Counted from the first letter of the stretch, positions 52,386-61,856 are shown. The stretch: 64,000 nucleotides of DNA from CAXSBR01 sp964252015 (GCA_964252015.1 CAXULW010000011.1:1-64000); one strand, 5' to 3'. Notes: generated from the letters alone by a model not told the origin. Made by a program: numbers and translations.

Positions 52386-54632
52386 ATGCAGATTTCGCGG
52401 TCAGTTGTTGTTGGTGTTGTGTGCGCGCTCGCCGTGTTCGGTCCAGCGTCGCTCGCACAGGCCCAGACTGCGGGCCACCCCGGCGGGGCCCGGGCGGTGC
52501 CGCTGGGCACCGCGACACAATCCTTCACCGTCGACGCACACACTGGCACCGCCTACGTCACCAGCGACGAGGGCACTGTTTCGGTTGTCGACGTGGGACA
52601 TTGCAACGTCCGCGGCTCGAGTTCCTGCGCGGGTCCGATCGCCGAACTGCCGGGTCCGGTCGAGGCCATCGGTGTCGCGGTGTATCGAAGCACCCTCTAT
52701 GTGACCAGCGGCGTGAGCGGCACGAACGGGGTGGTGTCGGTGTACGACATCCTGCACTGCCAAGCCGGGGACATCTCGGGGTGCGGGGCGGCCGTCGCCA
52801 CCGTGCCGCTGGCGGACATCCCCACCGGAGTCGCGCTGGACGGCTCGACCGGGACCCTGTTCGTGGGGAACACTGCCGATCACATCGACCTGCTGGCCCT
52901 GGCGTCGTGTCGTCGTGGGGTTCTGTCGGGCTGCGGGAGCACGGTCGTCGGCTCGATCCCGGCAAAGGACGGCCCGCTGTCCCCGACGCTGGATGCCCGC
53001 GACCGCACCCTGTACGTGCCGGCCGACGGTCCGGATGCGGACGGGTCCGGAGATACCGTCCGCGTCATCGACATCCGCCACTGCCACGCGGGCGACACGT
53101 CCGGGTGCGCCGCCCCGGAGGCGACGCTGCCGGCCGGCGCCGGCGCGGTGGTCGCATTCCTGGATCAGCGGACCGGCACGCTGTACGTCCAGAATCAGTC
53201 GGCGGCCACCGTGTCGGTTCTCGACGTGCGGCGATGCACTGGCGCTGTCCATGCCGGCTGCGCGCAGACGCCGACCGACGTTCCCGTCGGCGCCAACCCG
53301 TCCGGCGGCATGGTCGAGACCGACGACGGGCGGCTCTACGTCGCCAATAGCGACTCGGACACGCTGTCGACGTTCGACACGCGCCGGTGCCGGGCGGGCG
53401 ACACGAGCGGCTGCCCGACCTCGCCGCCGAATACCGTCCGGGCGGACGGTGCGCCGTTCTCGCTCGACTACGATCCGGCCACCGGCACGATCTTCACGGT
53501 CGAGCATTCCGGGAAGGCCCTCGGCGTGCTCGACGCCAACGAATGCGGCCGGAACGGGCGCGGATGCCGGCATCTGCTGCCGTCCATCGCAGGTAACGAG
53601 CAGCAGCTGGCCGACCAGGCCGTGCACACCTGGTACGGCGTGGACGACAACGGCGACCTGACGCTGACCGACACGCGTGTCTGCACCGCGCAGCACGCGG
53701 CACGGTGCGCGGCCGCGGCGGTCCACACGTCCCAACCCAACACCTCGAACGGGCAACTGGTCGCCGACGACAGCACGCACAGCCTGTACCTGATCCGGAA
53801 CAACCCCGTCACGTACCGCGGGTCGGTCGTGGTGCTGGACACCCGCACCTGCAATGCCGCGGTGCACACCGATTGTTCGCCGGTCGCGTCGCCGATGCGG
53901 CTGCCCAACTACCCGGCGGTCATGGCCCTCGACCCGAGCACGCACACCGTGTACGTCACGACCCAGGACGACAGCGCGCTGCAGGTCATCGACGGCACCC
54001 GCTGCAACGCCCTGCGCCACACGGCGTGCACGGCCCCGGCCGGGCAGGTGCCGCTGCGCGGCAACGTGTACGGCGTCGCGGTCGACCAATCCACCAGGAC
54101 CGTGTACGTCAGCGAGTTCGGTGCCGACTTCGACAGCGACGTCGTCTACGCCGTCGACAGCACGCACTGCCGCGCGACGGACGTCAGCCGATGCGCACAG
54201 ACCCCAAAGCGGTTCACCAGCGGACTCGCACCGCTGGGCATGGTCGTCGACCGCGCGCACCACACGCTGTACGTGCTCGCCAACGCCGGTGGCGATCATG
54301 AGGGACAGGTCGACGTCTTCGACACCCGCACCTGCAGCGCACGCGGAACCGGTGGCTGCACCCCGGCCGCCTTCGACGTCGACCGCTCGCCTTACGTCGC
54401 CGCACTCGACCCGGTGACCGGACACCTGTTCGTCGCCGACTTCGAGCACGCCGCGATCACGGTGATCGACACCGGGCGATGCAATGCAACCGTCACCAGC
54501 GGCTGTCGCGATCGCCAGTTCGACGTCGGCGACGCACCCGGACAGATCGCCATCGACCCCGCGACGCACTCGGCGTTCGTCCTCGCCGGCCTGTACGGAA
54601 ACACTTACTACGTGGACACTCGGCGGCGCTGA
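52386..54632 (+). CDS. Secreted double beta-propeller (YncE-like) with a Cys pair in each blade
   Basis: 748 residues from ATG 52386. A signal peptide (VVVGVVCALAVFGPASLAQA) is followed by tandem repeats of about 50 residues of the type TGTLYVxNxxxxTVSVxDxRxC. Each of 13 repeats has a short Cys loop such as CQAGDISGC, CHAGDTSGC, CRAGDTSGC, CNAAVHTDC or CNATVTSGC, with seven (once six) residues between cysteines. The length fits 14 blades, that is two seven-bladed propellers. YncE/NHL-like propellers bind ligands or partners; the cysteine loops should be oxidised outside the cell. No catalytic residues are visible. Confidence 0.85.
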   Translation: MQISRSVVVGVVCALAVFGPASLAQAQTAGHPGGARAVPLGTATQSFTVDAHTGTAYVTSDEGTVSVVDVGHCNVRGSSSCAGPIAELPGPVEAIGVAVYRSTLYVTSGVSGTNGVVSVYDILHCQAGDISGCGAAVATVPLADIPTGVALDGSTGTLFVGNTADHIDLLALASCRRGVLSGCGSTVVGSIPAKDGPLSPTLDARDRTLYVPADGPDADGSGDTVRVIDIRHCHAGDTSGCAAPEATLPAGAGAVVAFLDQRTGTLYVQNQSAATVSVLDVRRCTGAVHAGCAQTPTDVPVGANPSGGMVETDDGRLYVANSDSDTLSTFDTRRCRAGDTSGCPTSPPNTVRADGAPFSLDYDPATGTIFTVEHSGKALGVLDANECGRNGRGCRHLLPSIAGNEQQLADQAVHTWYGVDDNGDLTLTDTRVCTAQHAARCAAAAVHTSQPNTSNGQLVADDSTHSLYLIRNNPVTYRGSVVVLDTRTCNAAVHTDCSPVASPMRLPNYPAVMALDPSTHTVYVTTQDDSALQVIDGTRCNALRHTACTAPAGQVPLRGNVYGVAVDQSTRTVYVSEFGADFDSDVVYAVDSTHCRATDVSRCAQTPKRFTSGLAPLGMVVDRAHHTLYVLANAGGDHEGQVDVFDTRTCSARGTGGCTPAAFDVDRSPYVAALDPVTGHLFVADFEHAAITVIDTGRCNATVTSGCRDRQFDVGDAPGQIAIDPATHSAFVLAGLYGNTYYVDTRRR

Positions 54633-54657
54633 GTCTCGTCGCGCTTGAAACGCCCGA

Positions 54658-55452
54658 TCAGTTCGGCGCCTGGCAGGACGGGCACCAGAACAGGTTTCGG
54701 GCGGCGAGCGGGGCCGTCACGATCGGGGTCGAACAAATGCGGCAGGGCAGGCCCGTTCGCCGGTAGACGTAGTGGGCCCGATCGCGCGTGACGCGTCCGG
54801 CCGGCCGGTCCGCGGCCAGCGTGGTCACGATGCGTCCGGATCGGACCCCGGCGCGCATCAGGGCCACCAGGTCGTCCCACATCTCGTTGCCCAACCGTGG
54901 CGGCAGGTCGCGGCCCGGCCGAAGTGGATCGAGCCGGGCGCGGAACAGTACTTCGGCCCGGTAGACGTTGCCGACACCGGCGAGCACGGACTGGTCCATC
55001 AAGAGGACACCGATGGGCGCGCGACTCCGCGCAATCCTGCGCAGAGCCGGTGCGGGGTCAGCTTTCGGGTCCAACGGGTCGGGCCCCAGTCGAGCCAGCA
55101 GCATGTCGACCTGGTCGGGGGTGATCAGCTCGCACGCGGTCGCGCCGCGCAGGTCCGTCCACGCCTCGTCGTTGGCAAGCCGCAATCGCAGTGCCCCCCG
55201 CGGCTGGGGCGGCTCGCCACGCCCGGTGGTGAACTTCCCGTACAGGCCGAGGTGGACGTGCAGGATCGCACCGTTGCCGTAATGGTGCAGCAGGTGCTTG
55301 CCGTAGGCCTCGGTGCGCAGCAGCCGTTGCCCGTCGAGCCGGGCGGCGCCGTCAGCGAAACGACCCTGGGGACTGCTGGCCGTGACGACCGTGCCACCGA
55401 ACAACCGCTGCTGGTCGCGGGCCAGCCGGTGCAGGGTATGACCTTCGGGCAC
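54658..55452 (-). CDS. nei2: Formamidopyrimidine/endonuclease VIII-type DNA glycosylase (Nei2)
   Basis: 264 residues from ATG 55452. After Met removal the N-terminus is PEGHTLHRLA with the catalytic Pro and Glu. The middle helix-two-turn-helix includes DQSVLAGVGNVYRAEVLFRARLDP. The zinc finger is complete, CRIC and CPSC around PLAARNLFW. The pattern matches actinobacterial Nei2. It removes oxidised pyrimidines and nicks the abasic site. It converges with the propeller gene, 25 bp apart. Confidence 0.92.
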   Translation of the reverse strand: MPEGHTLHRLARDQQRLFGGTVVTASSPQGRFADGAARLDGQRLLRTEAYGKHLLHHYGNGAILHVHLGLYGKFTTGRGEPPQPRGALRLRLANDEAWTDLRGATACELITPDQVDMLLARLGPDPLDPKADPAPALRRIARSRAPIGVLLMDQSVLAGVGNVYRAEVLFRARLDPLRPGRDLPPRLGNEMWDDLVALMRAGVRSGRIVTTLAADRPAGRVTRDRAHYVYRRTGLPCRICSTPIVTAPLAARNLFWCPSCQAPN

Positions 55453-55624
55453 CCGCTCGACGCTACTTCACAAGTGCACGGCCGGACCGGCCGCAGATAC
55501 CGGCGACGGCCTCGACCGACTCCCAGGTCGTGAGTCTGAACTAAACCTAACGTCCTTTGTGCCGATGGTGACTAGGACAGCGACCTTCGTGGTCGCACTC
55601 TGGATGCACTAGGAGGGCACCTTC

Positions 55625-56101
55625 ATGCAGCGCTTGCGCGCGCCACGCCGCGAATCAGGCTTCACGTTGATCGAGCTGTTGGTCGTTGTCGTCATCATCG
55701 GCGTGTTGATCGCTGTCGCAATCCCCCTCTACCTGAGCTACAGGCAGTCCGCCCGTGACGCCAGTACGAAGGCCGACATCCATACGATCGTGTTGGAAGA
55801 GCAGAAGTACAACGCGAACCACGCTACGTTCGGCACGACCGCACAGCTGTTTGCCGAGAACGCCAACCTCAGGATGTCGACCGGCACCTTCACCCTCATT
55901 CTCGCCAACGACGCCGACAGCTTCTGCATGGCCGCGTACAACACCGAAGGCCCGCGCGACTCGGCGTCCCCGCTGCCGGCCTATGGCCTGCCGAACTACA
56001 AGGCCTACTTCTACAGCTCGAACACCGGCAAAGTCAGCACCACCCCGTGCACGACGAGTCCTCAAGACAGCAACCAAATCGGTGCGGACGGGTTGCACTG
56101 A
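55625..56101 (+). CDS. Type IV pilin-like prepilin (orphan)
   Basis: 158 residues from ATG 55625, after AGGAGGG at 55611-55617. The prepilin signal ESG/FTLIELLVVVVIIGVLIAVAIPLYL has the cleavage Gly and Glu at +5. The mature domain has two C-terminal-half cysteines (FCMAAY and TPCTTS), a likely D-region disulfide. Length matches minor or major pilins. No pilD, pilB or pilC is nearby, so assembly would use genes elsewhere. An upstream gap of 170 bp holds its promoter. Confidence 0.9.
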   Translation: MQRLRAPRRESGFTLIELLVVVVIIGVLIAVAIPLYLSYRQSARDASTKADIHTIVLEEQKYNANHATFGTTAQLFAENANLRMSTGTFTLILANDADSFCMAAYNTEGPRDSASPLPAYGLPNYKAYFYSSNTGKVSTTPCTTSPQDSNQIGADGLH

Positions 56102-56370
56102 CCGGTCGCCTTGCGCGCCACCGCATCGCACCTTGACCTGCTCGGAGAGCGAACGGCAACTGCCCAGCACCGGCTGTGTCGGTGGGACCCGTCGATTCGA
56201 GCCGAGCTAAATAAACTGGCCCGACCGCACGGCTGATGTGCCAGACTCATCGTCGACCGTCCGAGCGGGAAGGAGGTGCGACGTTCCGTGTTGATGACCG
56301 TTCGCGTCTCCTGGAGCTTGCTGACCTAGGGCCGGTTGGTCCGGAGGCGCCACCCGTGAAAGGTGGCCTC

Positions 56371-56949
56371 ATGGCCGTAGACAACGCAATCCAGCTCGAC
56401 CAACTCGCCCGTTCGTTCGCCGCGGTGGACTCGCTGATCGATGCGATCCAGCCGGGCCAGTGGTCCGCGCCGACTCCGTGTCTGGACTGGACCGTGCACC
56501 GTCTCGTCGAGCATGTGGTCGGCAAGAATCTCGTGTTCGCCGCGGTGCTCGCTGAGCAACCGCTGCCACAGCGCGGAGGCGGGATGCCGAGCGGGCAGCT
56601 CGTCAGCGCTTACCGCGAATCGGCGGCGGTGTTGCTCGACGCGTTCGGGCGCCCCGGCGTTCTCGACCGCGTCTACCAGGGACCGCTCGGTGGCGCGAGC
56701 GGTGCGGAGCGGCTCAAGATCCGCATGTACGACCTGCTGGCCCACGGCTGGGACCTTGCCCAGGCTCTGGGACGACCGGCCGACCTGCCTGCGGATGCGG
56801 CCGAGGAGTCACTGGCGTTCGCCCGCGCGGACGGGCGAGCAGTACAGCCCGGCGGTGGCTGTTTCGGCCCGGCCCGGCCGGTTTCCGACGCCGCCCCGGC
56901 GCTCGACAGGCTGGTCGCGTTCCTGGGCCGCGACGTGCCCGCAGCCTGA
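56371..56949 (+). CDS. TIGR03086-family protein (mycothiol-dependent maleylpyruvate isomerase-like)
   Basis: 192 residues from ATG 56371, after AAAGGTGG; an upstream in-frame extension to 56236 lacks family residues. The DinB-type N-terminus has PTPCLDWTVHRLVEHVVGKN with the first His; AYRESAAVLLDAF and RLKIRMYDLLAHGWDLAQALGRP supply the next His. The C-terminus has CFGPARPVSDAAPALDRLVAFLGRD, typical of TIGR03086. Members are metal-binding, likely mycothiol-using transferases. The substrate is unknown. Confidence 0.9.
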   Translation: MAVDNAIQLDQLARSFAAVDSLIDAIQPGQWSAPTPCLDWTVHRLVEHVVGKNLVFAAVLAEQPLPQRGGGMPSGQLVSAYRESAAVLLDAFGRPGVLDRVYQGPLGGASGAERLKIRMYDLLAHGWDLAQALGRPADLPADAAEESLAFARADGRAVQPGGGCFGPARPVSDAAPALDRLVAFLGRDVPAA

Positions 56950-57060
56950 GCGTCTCGGGTCCGGGGTGCCGGGCACCAAACCTATCCCTGCACCCCGGAC
57001 CCGGGCCAGGGCCCGCGCAAGCTCGTGGCCGGGCAAGCCTCTGCCCGGGAACGCCATGGC

Positions 57061-57390
57061 CTACCGGGCCGTCGCCGGGAACGTCAGAGCTATGATCAAC
57101 GAGTCGCCGAACTCGGAGTCGGGCTCGACCGGGCCGACAGCAACAAAGCCCACTTGTGCAGAACGTTGCGCGATGCCGTGTTCCATGCCCTGACGCCAGC
57201 CCATACCCGCCGGTACCTGTTCTCGCCTGCCCACGTCACCACAGCATGAGCCCCCTCGGTGGCGTAACCGAGTCGGTGCGTGCAGCGCAACAACTCGTAA
57301 GCCAGCTCGGGTTCATCGGGCGAGCCTCGGCCGTCGAAGATCAGCCCGGGAGCCGGTCGGTCTCGATCTCGATCGGAACGCGTGATGCGC
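57061..57390 (-). pseudogene. Decayed GNAT acetyltransferase
   Basis: On the minus strand, DGRGSPDEPELAYELL, then LGYATEGAHAVVTWA and RRVWAGVRAWNTASRNVLHK are a clear GNAT motif A/B region. Just after NVLHK the frame breaks; the neighbouring frame then gives VGFVAVGPVEPDSEFGDSLI and a stop at 57061-57063. The N-terminal third is not recognisable in any frame. So one frameshift and N-terminal loss inactivate the gene. The rest of the gap 56950-57450 appears empty. Confidence 0.8.
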
Positions 57391-57450
57391 ACACGCCGAC
57401 ATCCTGCCAGCACCGCGCTCGCCAAGATCAAACCCCGAGGCGGGCCCGCC

Positions 57451-57834
57451 TCAGATCGGTGCGTTGATGTCCTCGCGCCGGCGTTGCACCGCAGTTCCCG
57501 CAAACACGATGAGGACGAGCAGCGCATAGATGACCCAGTACCGTCCGGGCCTATCGCTGCTCGCCGTTGCCACCAAGGCGACGACAAAGCAGGCACCGAC
57601 GAGTCCGGTAGCCACGGCGGCGAAGCGCGTTCGCCCGCGTAGCACGACAAAGGTGAGTGCCGCTGGACCCCACCAGATCAGCAGGATCCCGGCATACAGC
57701 ACGACCCCGGACCAGAACGCGTGGTACTCCGGTACGCGGGCGGACAAGGCTTTGAACAACGTCCGACCCGCGACTTCTGCGGTGACGGCCAGGCCGGCGC
57801 CAACTACGGTCCGATTCACGGAGAGAGGTTTCAT
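57451..57834 (-). CDS. Small integral membrane protein
   Basis: 127 residues from ATG 57834, with AGAGG upstream; a longer frame reaches 57870. Four hydrophobic helices (VVGAGLAVTAEVAGRTLF, FWSGVVLYAGILLIWWGPAAL, FAAVATGLVGACFVVALVAT, WVIYALLVLIVFAGTA). The C-terminus QRRREDINAPI is charged. No family recognised. Confidence 0.6.
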   Translation of the reverse strand: MKPLSVNRTVVGAGLAVTAEVAGRTLFKALSARVPEYHAFWSGVVLYAGILLIWWGPAALTFVVLRGRTRFAAVATGLVGACFVVALVATASSDRPGRYWVIYALLVLIVFAGTAVQRRREDINAPI

Positions 57835-57968
57835 GCCTCTGACAAAACGGCAGCCGGGGCGGTACGGCATCGGGAGGAATACTCAAGTCGGCCAAGCGCA
57901 CGCCACCAGCCCGGACGTAGGTGCCGAAACGGCCGGGGGTGCCAGGTCGGGCCAGCCTCGCCAGCGCT

Positions 57969-58274
57969 CTACCGCGCGGCGGTGACGTAGAACGGTTCCC
58001 CGTTGAACAGGCCGTTCTGGGCCTTCAGCCGGATCTGGCCGCCCGGGACGGTCTCCACCTGTACTGGGCGAACGCCGAGCAACGACGCAAAGCCTCGGTA
58101 CCTCATGCCGGCACCCACGGTGTGCGGCCCAGCCGGAACCGGAACCGTCAAGCTTGCTCCCCATCGCGCTCGGTGCTGGACGCCGTCGATAACGACGAAC
58201 GGGCGAGCCAGGGGCCGCAGAAGCCAGGAACTCAGCCAGTACGGCAGCAGCGTCACGCTGATGGAGCTGTTCAC
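57969..58274 (-). CDS. Small hypothetical protein
   Basis: About 101 residues if GTG 58274 is used; TTG 58283 is an alternative, and the frame stays open far upstream into the oxidoreductase gene, where it is a shadow. The conserved-looking part has RPFVVIDGVQHRARWGASLTV, then PVPAGPHTVGAGMRYRGFA and VQVETVPGGQIRLKAQNGLFNG. This resembles short beta-strand proteins that follow a membrane segment (LPYWLSSWLLRPL). The function is unknown. Confidence 0.5.
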   Translation of the reverse strand: MNSSISVTLLPYWLSSWLLRPLARPFVVIDGVQHRARWGASLTVPVPAGPHTVGAGMRYRGFASLLGVRPVQVETVPGGQIRLKAQNGLFNGEPFYVTAAR

Positions 58275-58436
58275 ATTCAGCAAGATACGGGGCGCGCGGG
58301 CGGTAGCCGAACCGTCGAGCAGGCACTGGTGCAGGCGGGTTGGCGCACACTGGCCACCGGTGATTTGTCGGATCCGGGCCGGCCCGTTCGTGGTGCTGGA
58401 AAGGGCAGGACGAGCGACAACGAGAGGACAACGACG

Positions 58437-59270
58437 ATGGCCGACAATGCGGCGACCGGCGGAGGGAGACCCCTGCGATTCGGGGTGGTCGCGCCGATCA
58501 GGACTGATCTTCCGGCGTGGCGAGACCAGGTGCGCCGTATCGCTGACCATGGCTACTCGACCCTACTGATGCCCGACGTCCAGCAGTGGCAGCCGGCACC
58601 GGGGCCCACCTTGGCCGTCGCCGCGACCGTCGCCCCTGAGCTGCGGGTGGGCACGTGGGTGTACGCCGCACCGCTGCGTCCGCCCTGGAGTGTGGCGTGG
58701 GAGGCGCACTCACTGTCGGTGCTCACCGAAGGTCGCTTCGAAATGGGCATCGGCACCGGGCGACCCGGGATGGAGGACGAGCTGCGCCAGTTGGGCCTTC
58801 CGGTGGTGACACCAGGCGAGCGGTTGTCGCAGGTGCGTGACGCCGTCACGTCGCTGAGAGACCTCGACGGTCCGGACCTGCACACACCGGTAGCGATGGC
58901 CGTGCGGGGCCCGAAGGCCCGGGCGTTGGCGGTCGGGCTGGCCGATACTGTCACGTTCGCGACCATGCCGGGGGACTCTCGGACCGACATCGTGCGCATG
59001 GCGGCCGAAGTCCGCGCGGTCCGAGACGTCGAACTCGCGCTGCACGTGCCGGTCGTCGGTGACGCCGTCTCCCCGTTCATGGCGCCCCCCGACACGGACG
59101 TTGCGGCGCTGCGCGCAGCGGACTCGCTCTTGGTACTTCCGAGCGAGCCGGGGGCGGCCACCGAGGAGGTCCTGCGACGACGCGAGGAGAGCGGCTTTTC
59201 TTACTTCGTCATCGGCGCCAACGCCGCCGACGCGTTCGCTCCGGTGGTCGCCGAGCTGACGCGACACTGA
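58437..59270 (+). CDS. LLM-class F420-dependent oxidoreductase-like protein
   Basis: 277 residues from ATG 58437, after GAGAGG. The TIM-barrel luciferase-like pattern is RFGVVAPIRTDLPAWRDQVRRIADHGYSTLLMPDV, then GTWVYAAPLRPPWSVAWEAHSLSVLTEGRFEMGIGTGRP, the usual F420/FMN-binding stretch. The end has EEVLRRREESGFSYFVIGANAADAFAPVVAELTRH. In actinobacteria this family mostly uses F420. The substrate is unknown. Confidence 0.9.
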   Translation: MADNAATGGGRPLRFGVVAPIRTDLPAWRDQVRRIADHGYSTLLMPDVQQWQPAPGPTLAVAATVAPELRVGTWVYAAPLRPPWSVAWEAHSLSVLTEGRFEMGIGTGRPGMEDELRQLGLPVVTPGERLSQVRDAVTSLRDLDGPDLHTPVAMAVRGPKARALAVGLADTVTFATMPGDSRTDIVRMAAEVRAVRDVELALHVPVVGDAVSPFMAPPDTDVAALRAADSLLVLPSEPGAATEEVLRRREESGFSYFVIGANAADAFAPVVAELTRH

Positions 59271-59477
59271 CCCGCGCCCATCTGTCGCGGGTGTGTTTGA
59301 TCGGGCCGCGCCCTCGGCCGCCGTGCTCGGATCAGGCGGACGAGGACCGTCGAGAGAATTCTGGGGAGGGTGTCGTATCTAGGCTCGGGCATTCGTGGCA
59401 GTAATGGCGGCCCGGCCGGGCCGTCGGCGACGAGAAGTCCGCACGGGCCCTCGTCACAGGACCAGGAGGGGACGACG

Positions 59478-59849
59478 ATGACCGAGTATCTGATCACGTT
59501 CAACGATGAGTGGGTGCCTGAGCACACGGACGAGGAGTTGCGCGCGAAAAGCGCGGCCGTCCGGCCCGTGATCGAGCAGATGCAGTCCGAGGGTGTCCTG
59601 ATCTTCACCAACGGCGGCCTCGACCGCTCGACCGCGGTGTGCAATGTCGAGGCCGTAGACGGTAAGCCGGTGTTCACCGACGGCCCGTACGTCGAGACCA
59701 AGGAGCATCTCGGTGGCTTCGCCGTGGTGGACGTCCCCGACGACGAGGCCGCACGGTACTGGGCCGGCAAGCTGGCGACGGTGCTCGAATGGCCCCAGGA
59801 GGTGCACCGGTTCCGCGGTCCCGGACAGACCCGCCGTCAGGTCAGGTGA
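59478..59849 (+). CDS. YCII-family protein
   Basis: 123 residues from ATG 59478, with AGGAGGGG upstream. MTEYLITFNDEW, VIFTNGGL-like and FTDGPYVETKEHLGGFAVVDVPDDEAARYWAGKL match the YCII/DGPF fold, a small dimeric barrel with conserved His-Asp-like pockets. Such proteins are often encoded with ECF sigma factors, but none is present here. The last eight bases overlap the convergent lipoprotein gene. Confidence 0.88.
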   Translation: MTEYLITFNDEWVPEHTDEELRAKSAAVRPVIEQMQSEGVLIFTNGGLDRSTAVCNVEAVDGKPVFTDGPYVETKEHLGGFAVVDVPDDEAARYWAGKLATVLEWPQEVHRFRGPGQTRRQVR

Positions 59850-60528
59850 ACTGCAGCGACTTGATCAGCTGCGCCCCTTGCGGGCTTTGCTTGTCGAACT
59901 GGGCCACCGGAGCGGTGAACGTGAATACGTACCCGAAGCCGGCATGCAGGACCACAACTTGACCCTGCTTGAGGTGCACCCCGCCCTGGGTGTCTTCGAA
60001 GCTGTAACTCAAGGCGGGCTCGCCCGCCAGTTTCAGGCTCTTCACCGCCGAGAGCTTGGTGATCTTCAGGGCCTTCTTCAGGCCTGCCACGGCCTGCTTC
60101 TGGGCGGTCTGGATCGTCAAGCCCTTCGCTGGTTCCTGGACGACGTTCACGTTGACCGGGAAGTTGCCGACGATCGGGCCGGCGTAGTAAGCGATGACGA
60201 CGCCGGACGCTCTGGATGGCACTGACTTGTACCCCGCCGGCAGGGTGACGGTGAACGGCCTACCGGACGCCGCGGCGGACGCACTGGTCGAGGCCCGGGT
60301 CGTAGTCGCCGGCGAGGCTGGGATTGAGGATGAGGTGGCGGCTGACGATGACTCGGTCGTGCTGGCGGGGGGCGAGCTGGTAACGGACGTGGTGGCCGCG
60401 GACGTGCTGGCAACGGACGTGCTGGGTGCGGACGAGCTGGACTTGGACGATCCGCCCCCGCAACCGGCAAGCGCCAGAGCAGCGACACACAGAACAGCGG
60501 TGCCGCGGGGCACGGAAGCAATAGTCAC
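59842..60528 (-). CDS. Putative lipoprotein
   Basis: 228 residues from ATG 60528. A signal peptide ends in a lipobox ALAGC at Cys23, then about 65 Ser/Thr/Ala-rich residues form a linker. The folded domain (RPFTVTLPAGY, GNFPVNVNVVQEPAKGLTIQ, LAGEPALSYSFEDTQGGVH, QGQVVVLHAGFGYVFTFT) resembles LpqN/LpqT-type actinobacterial lipoproteins. It should be anchored on the outer face of the membrane. The function is unknown. Confidence 0.82.
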   Translation of the reverse strand: MTIASVPRGTAVLCVAALALAGCGGGSSKSSSSAPSTSVASTSAATTSVTSSPPASTTESSSAATSSSIPASPATTTRASTSASAAASGRPFTVTLPAGYKSVPSRASGVVIAYYAGPIVGNFPVNVNVVQEPAKGLTIQTAQKQAVAGLKKALKITKLSAVKSLKLAGEPALSYSFEDTQGGVHLKQGQVVVLHAGFGYVFTFTAPVAQFDKQSPQGAQLIKSLQFT

Positions 60529-60599
60529 TTCATGATCATTTCACAGCTTTGGCCGCCCCGTACGGCGTCCGCGAAGGGTTGGCCGACCCGGGGCCCCTC

Positions 60600-61856
60600 C
60601 TACGCCGACGACCGCGAACCGTTCGTCGGGCGGAAGTAGGCAGTGAGCGCGTCGATCAAACGGTCGACGTCGTTGGCGTCGTTGTACGGAGCGAGGCCGA
60701 TGCGCACACCCCCGGCGGCGCCCAGGCCGAGGTGGCGCGCGGCTTCGAGGGCGTAGAACGAACCGGCCGGGGCGTTGATGTCGCGCTCAGCGAGAAAGGC
60801 GCTGATCTCGGCCGGGTCGTGTCCGGTGAAGGTGACCAACAACGTCGGGGTGCGGCGCCTGGCTCGGGAATGGATGGTGGCTCCGGGTAGCTGCCGCAGC
60901 GCGCTCTCGATCGTGTCGCGGAGAGCATCCTCGTGTCGGGCGATGGCGCCCATGCTGGCCCGAAGCCTCTCGCGGCGCCCACCGGCGGCATCGGTCAGCG
61001 CGGCGATGAAGTCGATAGCAGCGGTGGTGCCGGCCATCAGCTCGTAGGCCAGCGTGCCGAGTTCGAACCGCTCCGGCACTCGGTCCGGCGAGGGCAGCAG
61101 CTTGTCCGGGCGAAGGGCGGCCAGGAGTTCGGGTCGACCGGCGACCACGCCACAGTGCGGCCCGAAGAACTTGTACGGCGAGCAGGCGTAGAAGTCGGCG
61201 CCGAGCTCAGCGAAATCCACGGTCGCGTGCGGGGTGTAGTGCACGCCGTCGACGTAGAGCAGCGCCCCGGCGGCGTGCGCGCGGTCGGCGATCGCGGCGA
61301 CGTCGGGCATGGTGCCGATCAGGTTGGATGCGGCCGTGACCGCAACCAACCGCGTGCGGCTGGTGAGCTGCGCGTCGATGTTCTCCAACGGCAGCTCGGC
61401 GGTGGCGGGGTCGAAGTCCACCCAGCGGACGGTGGCCCCGGCCCGGGCCGCAGCGATTACCCACGGCCGGATGTTGCCGTCGTGGTCCAGCCGCGTGACC
61501 ACGATCTCGTCGCCCGGGCGCCAGTCGGCGGAGATCGCCCGCGACATGTCGAAGGTGAGCGCGGTCATGCTCCGGCCGAAGATCACGTCGTCCGGTTGCA
61601 CGTCGAGCAGGTCAGCCAGTGCCCGGCGGCACGCGTGGACGACCTGCTCGGCGTTGCGGGCGGCGGCGGTCGACGTACCCCGGTTCGCGAGCGGGCTGAG
61701 CAGGGTGTCCCGGATCGCGTCGGCGACGGCATCGGGCGTCTGCGAGCCGCCGGGAGCATCGAAATGCGCCGCGCCGTGCTGCAGCGCGGGGAAGTGGGCG
61801 CGGATCCCCGTCACGTCCAGAACCGCAGTGTCCGTGGTCCCTGCTTCAGGCGTCAT
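60600..61856 (-). CDS. Cysteine desulfurase-like PLP enzyme
   Basis: 418 residues from ATG 61856. Class V aminotransferase fold: HFDAPGGSQTPDAVADAI at the start, FGRSMTALTFDMSRAI, VTRLDHDGNIRPWVIAA, LLYVDGVHYTPHATVDFAELGADFYACSPYKFFGPHCGVV, where the Lys after SPY binds PLP. The C-terminus RIGLAPYNDANDVDRLIDAL is typical of TIGR01976-type proteins, which lack a mobile Cys loop of IscS. The substrate is not known to be cysteine; several related enzymes act on other sulfur or amino substrates. Confidence 0.87.
   Translation of the reverse strand: MTPEAGTTDTAVLDVTGIRAHFPALQHGAAHFDAPGGSQTPDAVADAIRDTLLSPLANRGTSTAAARNAEQVVHACRRALADLLDVQPDDVIFGRSMTALTFDMSRAISADWRPGDEIVVTRLDHDGNIRPWVIAAARAGATVRWVDFDPATAELPLENIDAQLTSRTRLVAVTAASNLIGTMPDVAAIADRAHAAGALLYVDGVHYTPHATVDFAELGADFYACSPYKFFGPHCGVVAGRPELLAALRPDKLLPSPDRVPERFELGTLAYELMAGTTAAIDFIAALTDAAGGRRERLRASMGAIARHEDALRDTIESALRQLPGATIHSRARRRTPTLLVTFTGHDPAEISAFLAERDINAPAGSFYALEAARHLGLGAAGGVRIGLAPYNDANDVDRLIDALTAYFRPTNGSRSSA

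Noticed and set aside
52401..54569. 722-residue minus-strand frame opposite the propeller gene
   Set aside because: It mirrors the repeats of the real gene and has no recognisable motif.
57096..57650. 184-residue minus-strand frame taken as a whole gene
   Set aside because: Only its later part is GNAT-like, the frame breaks after NVLHK, and its N-terminal part overlaps the membrane protein gene; it is better seen as a pseudogene.
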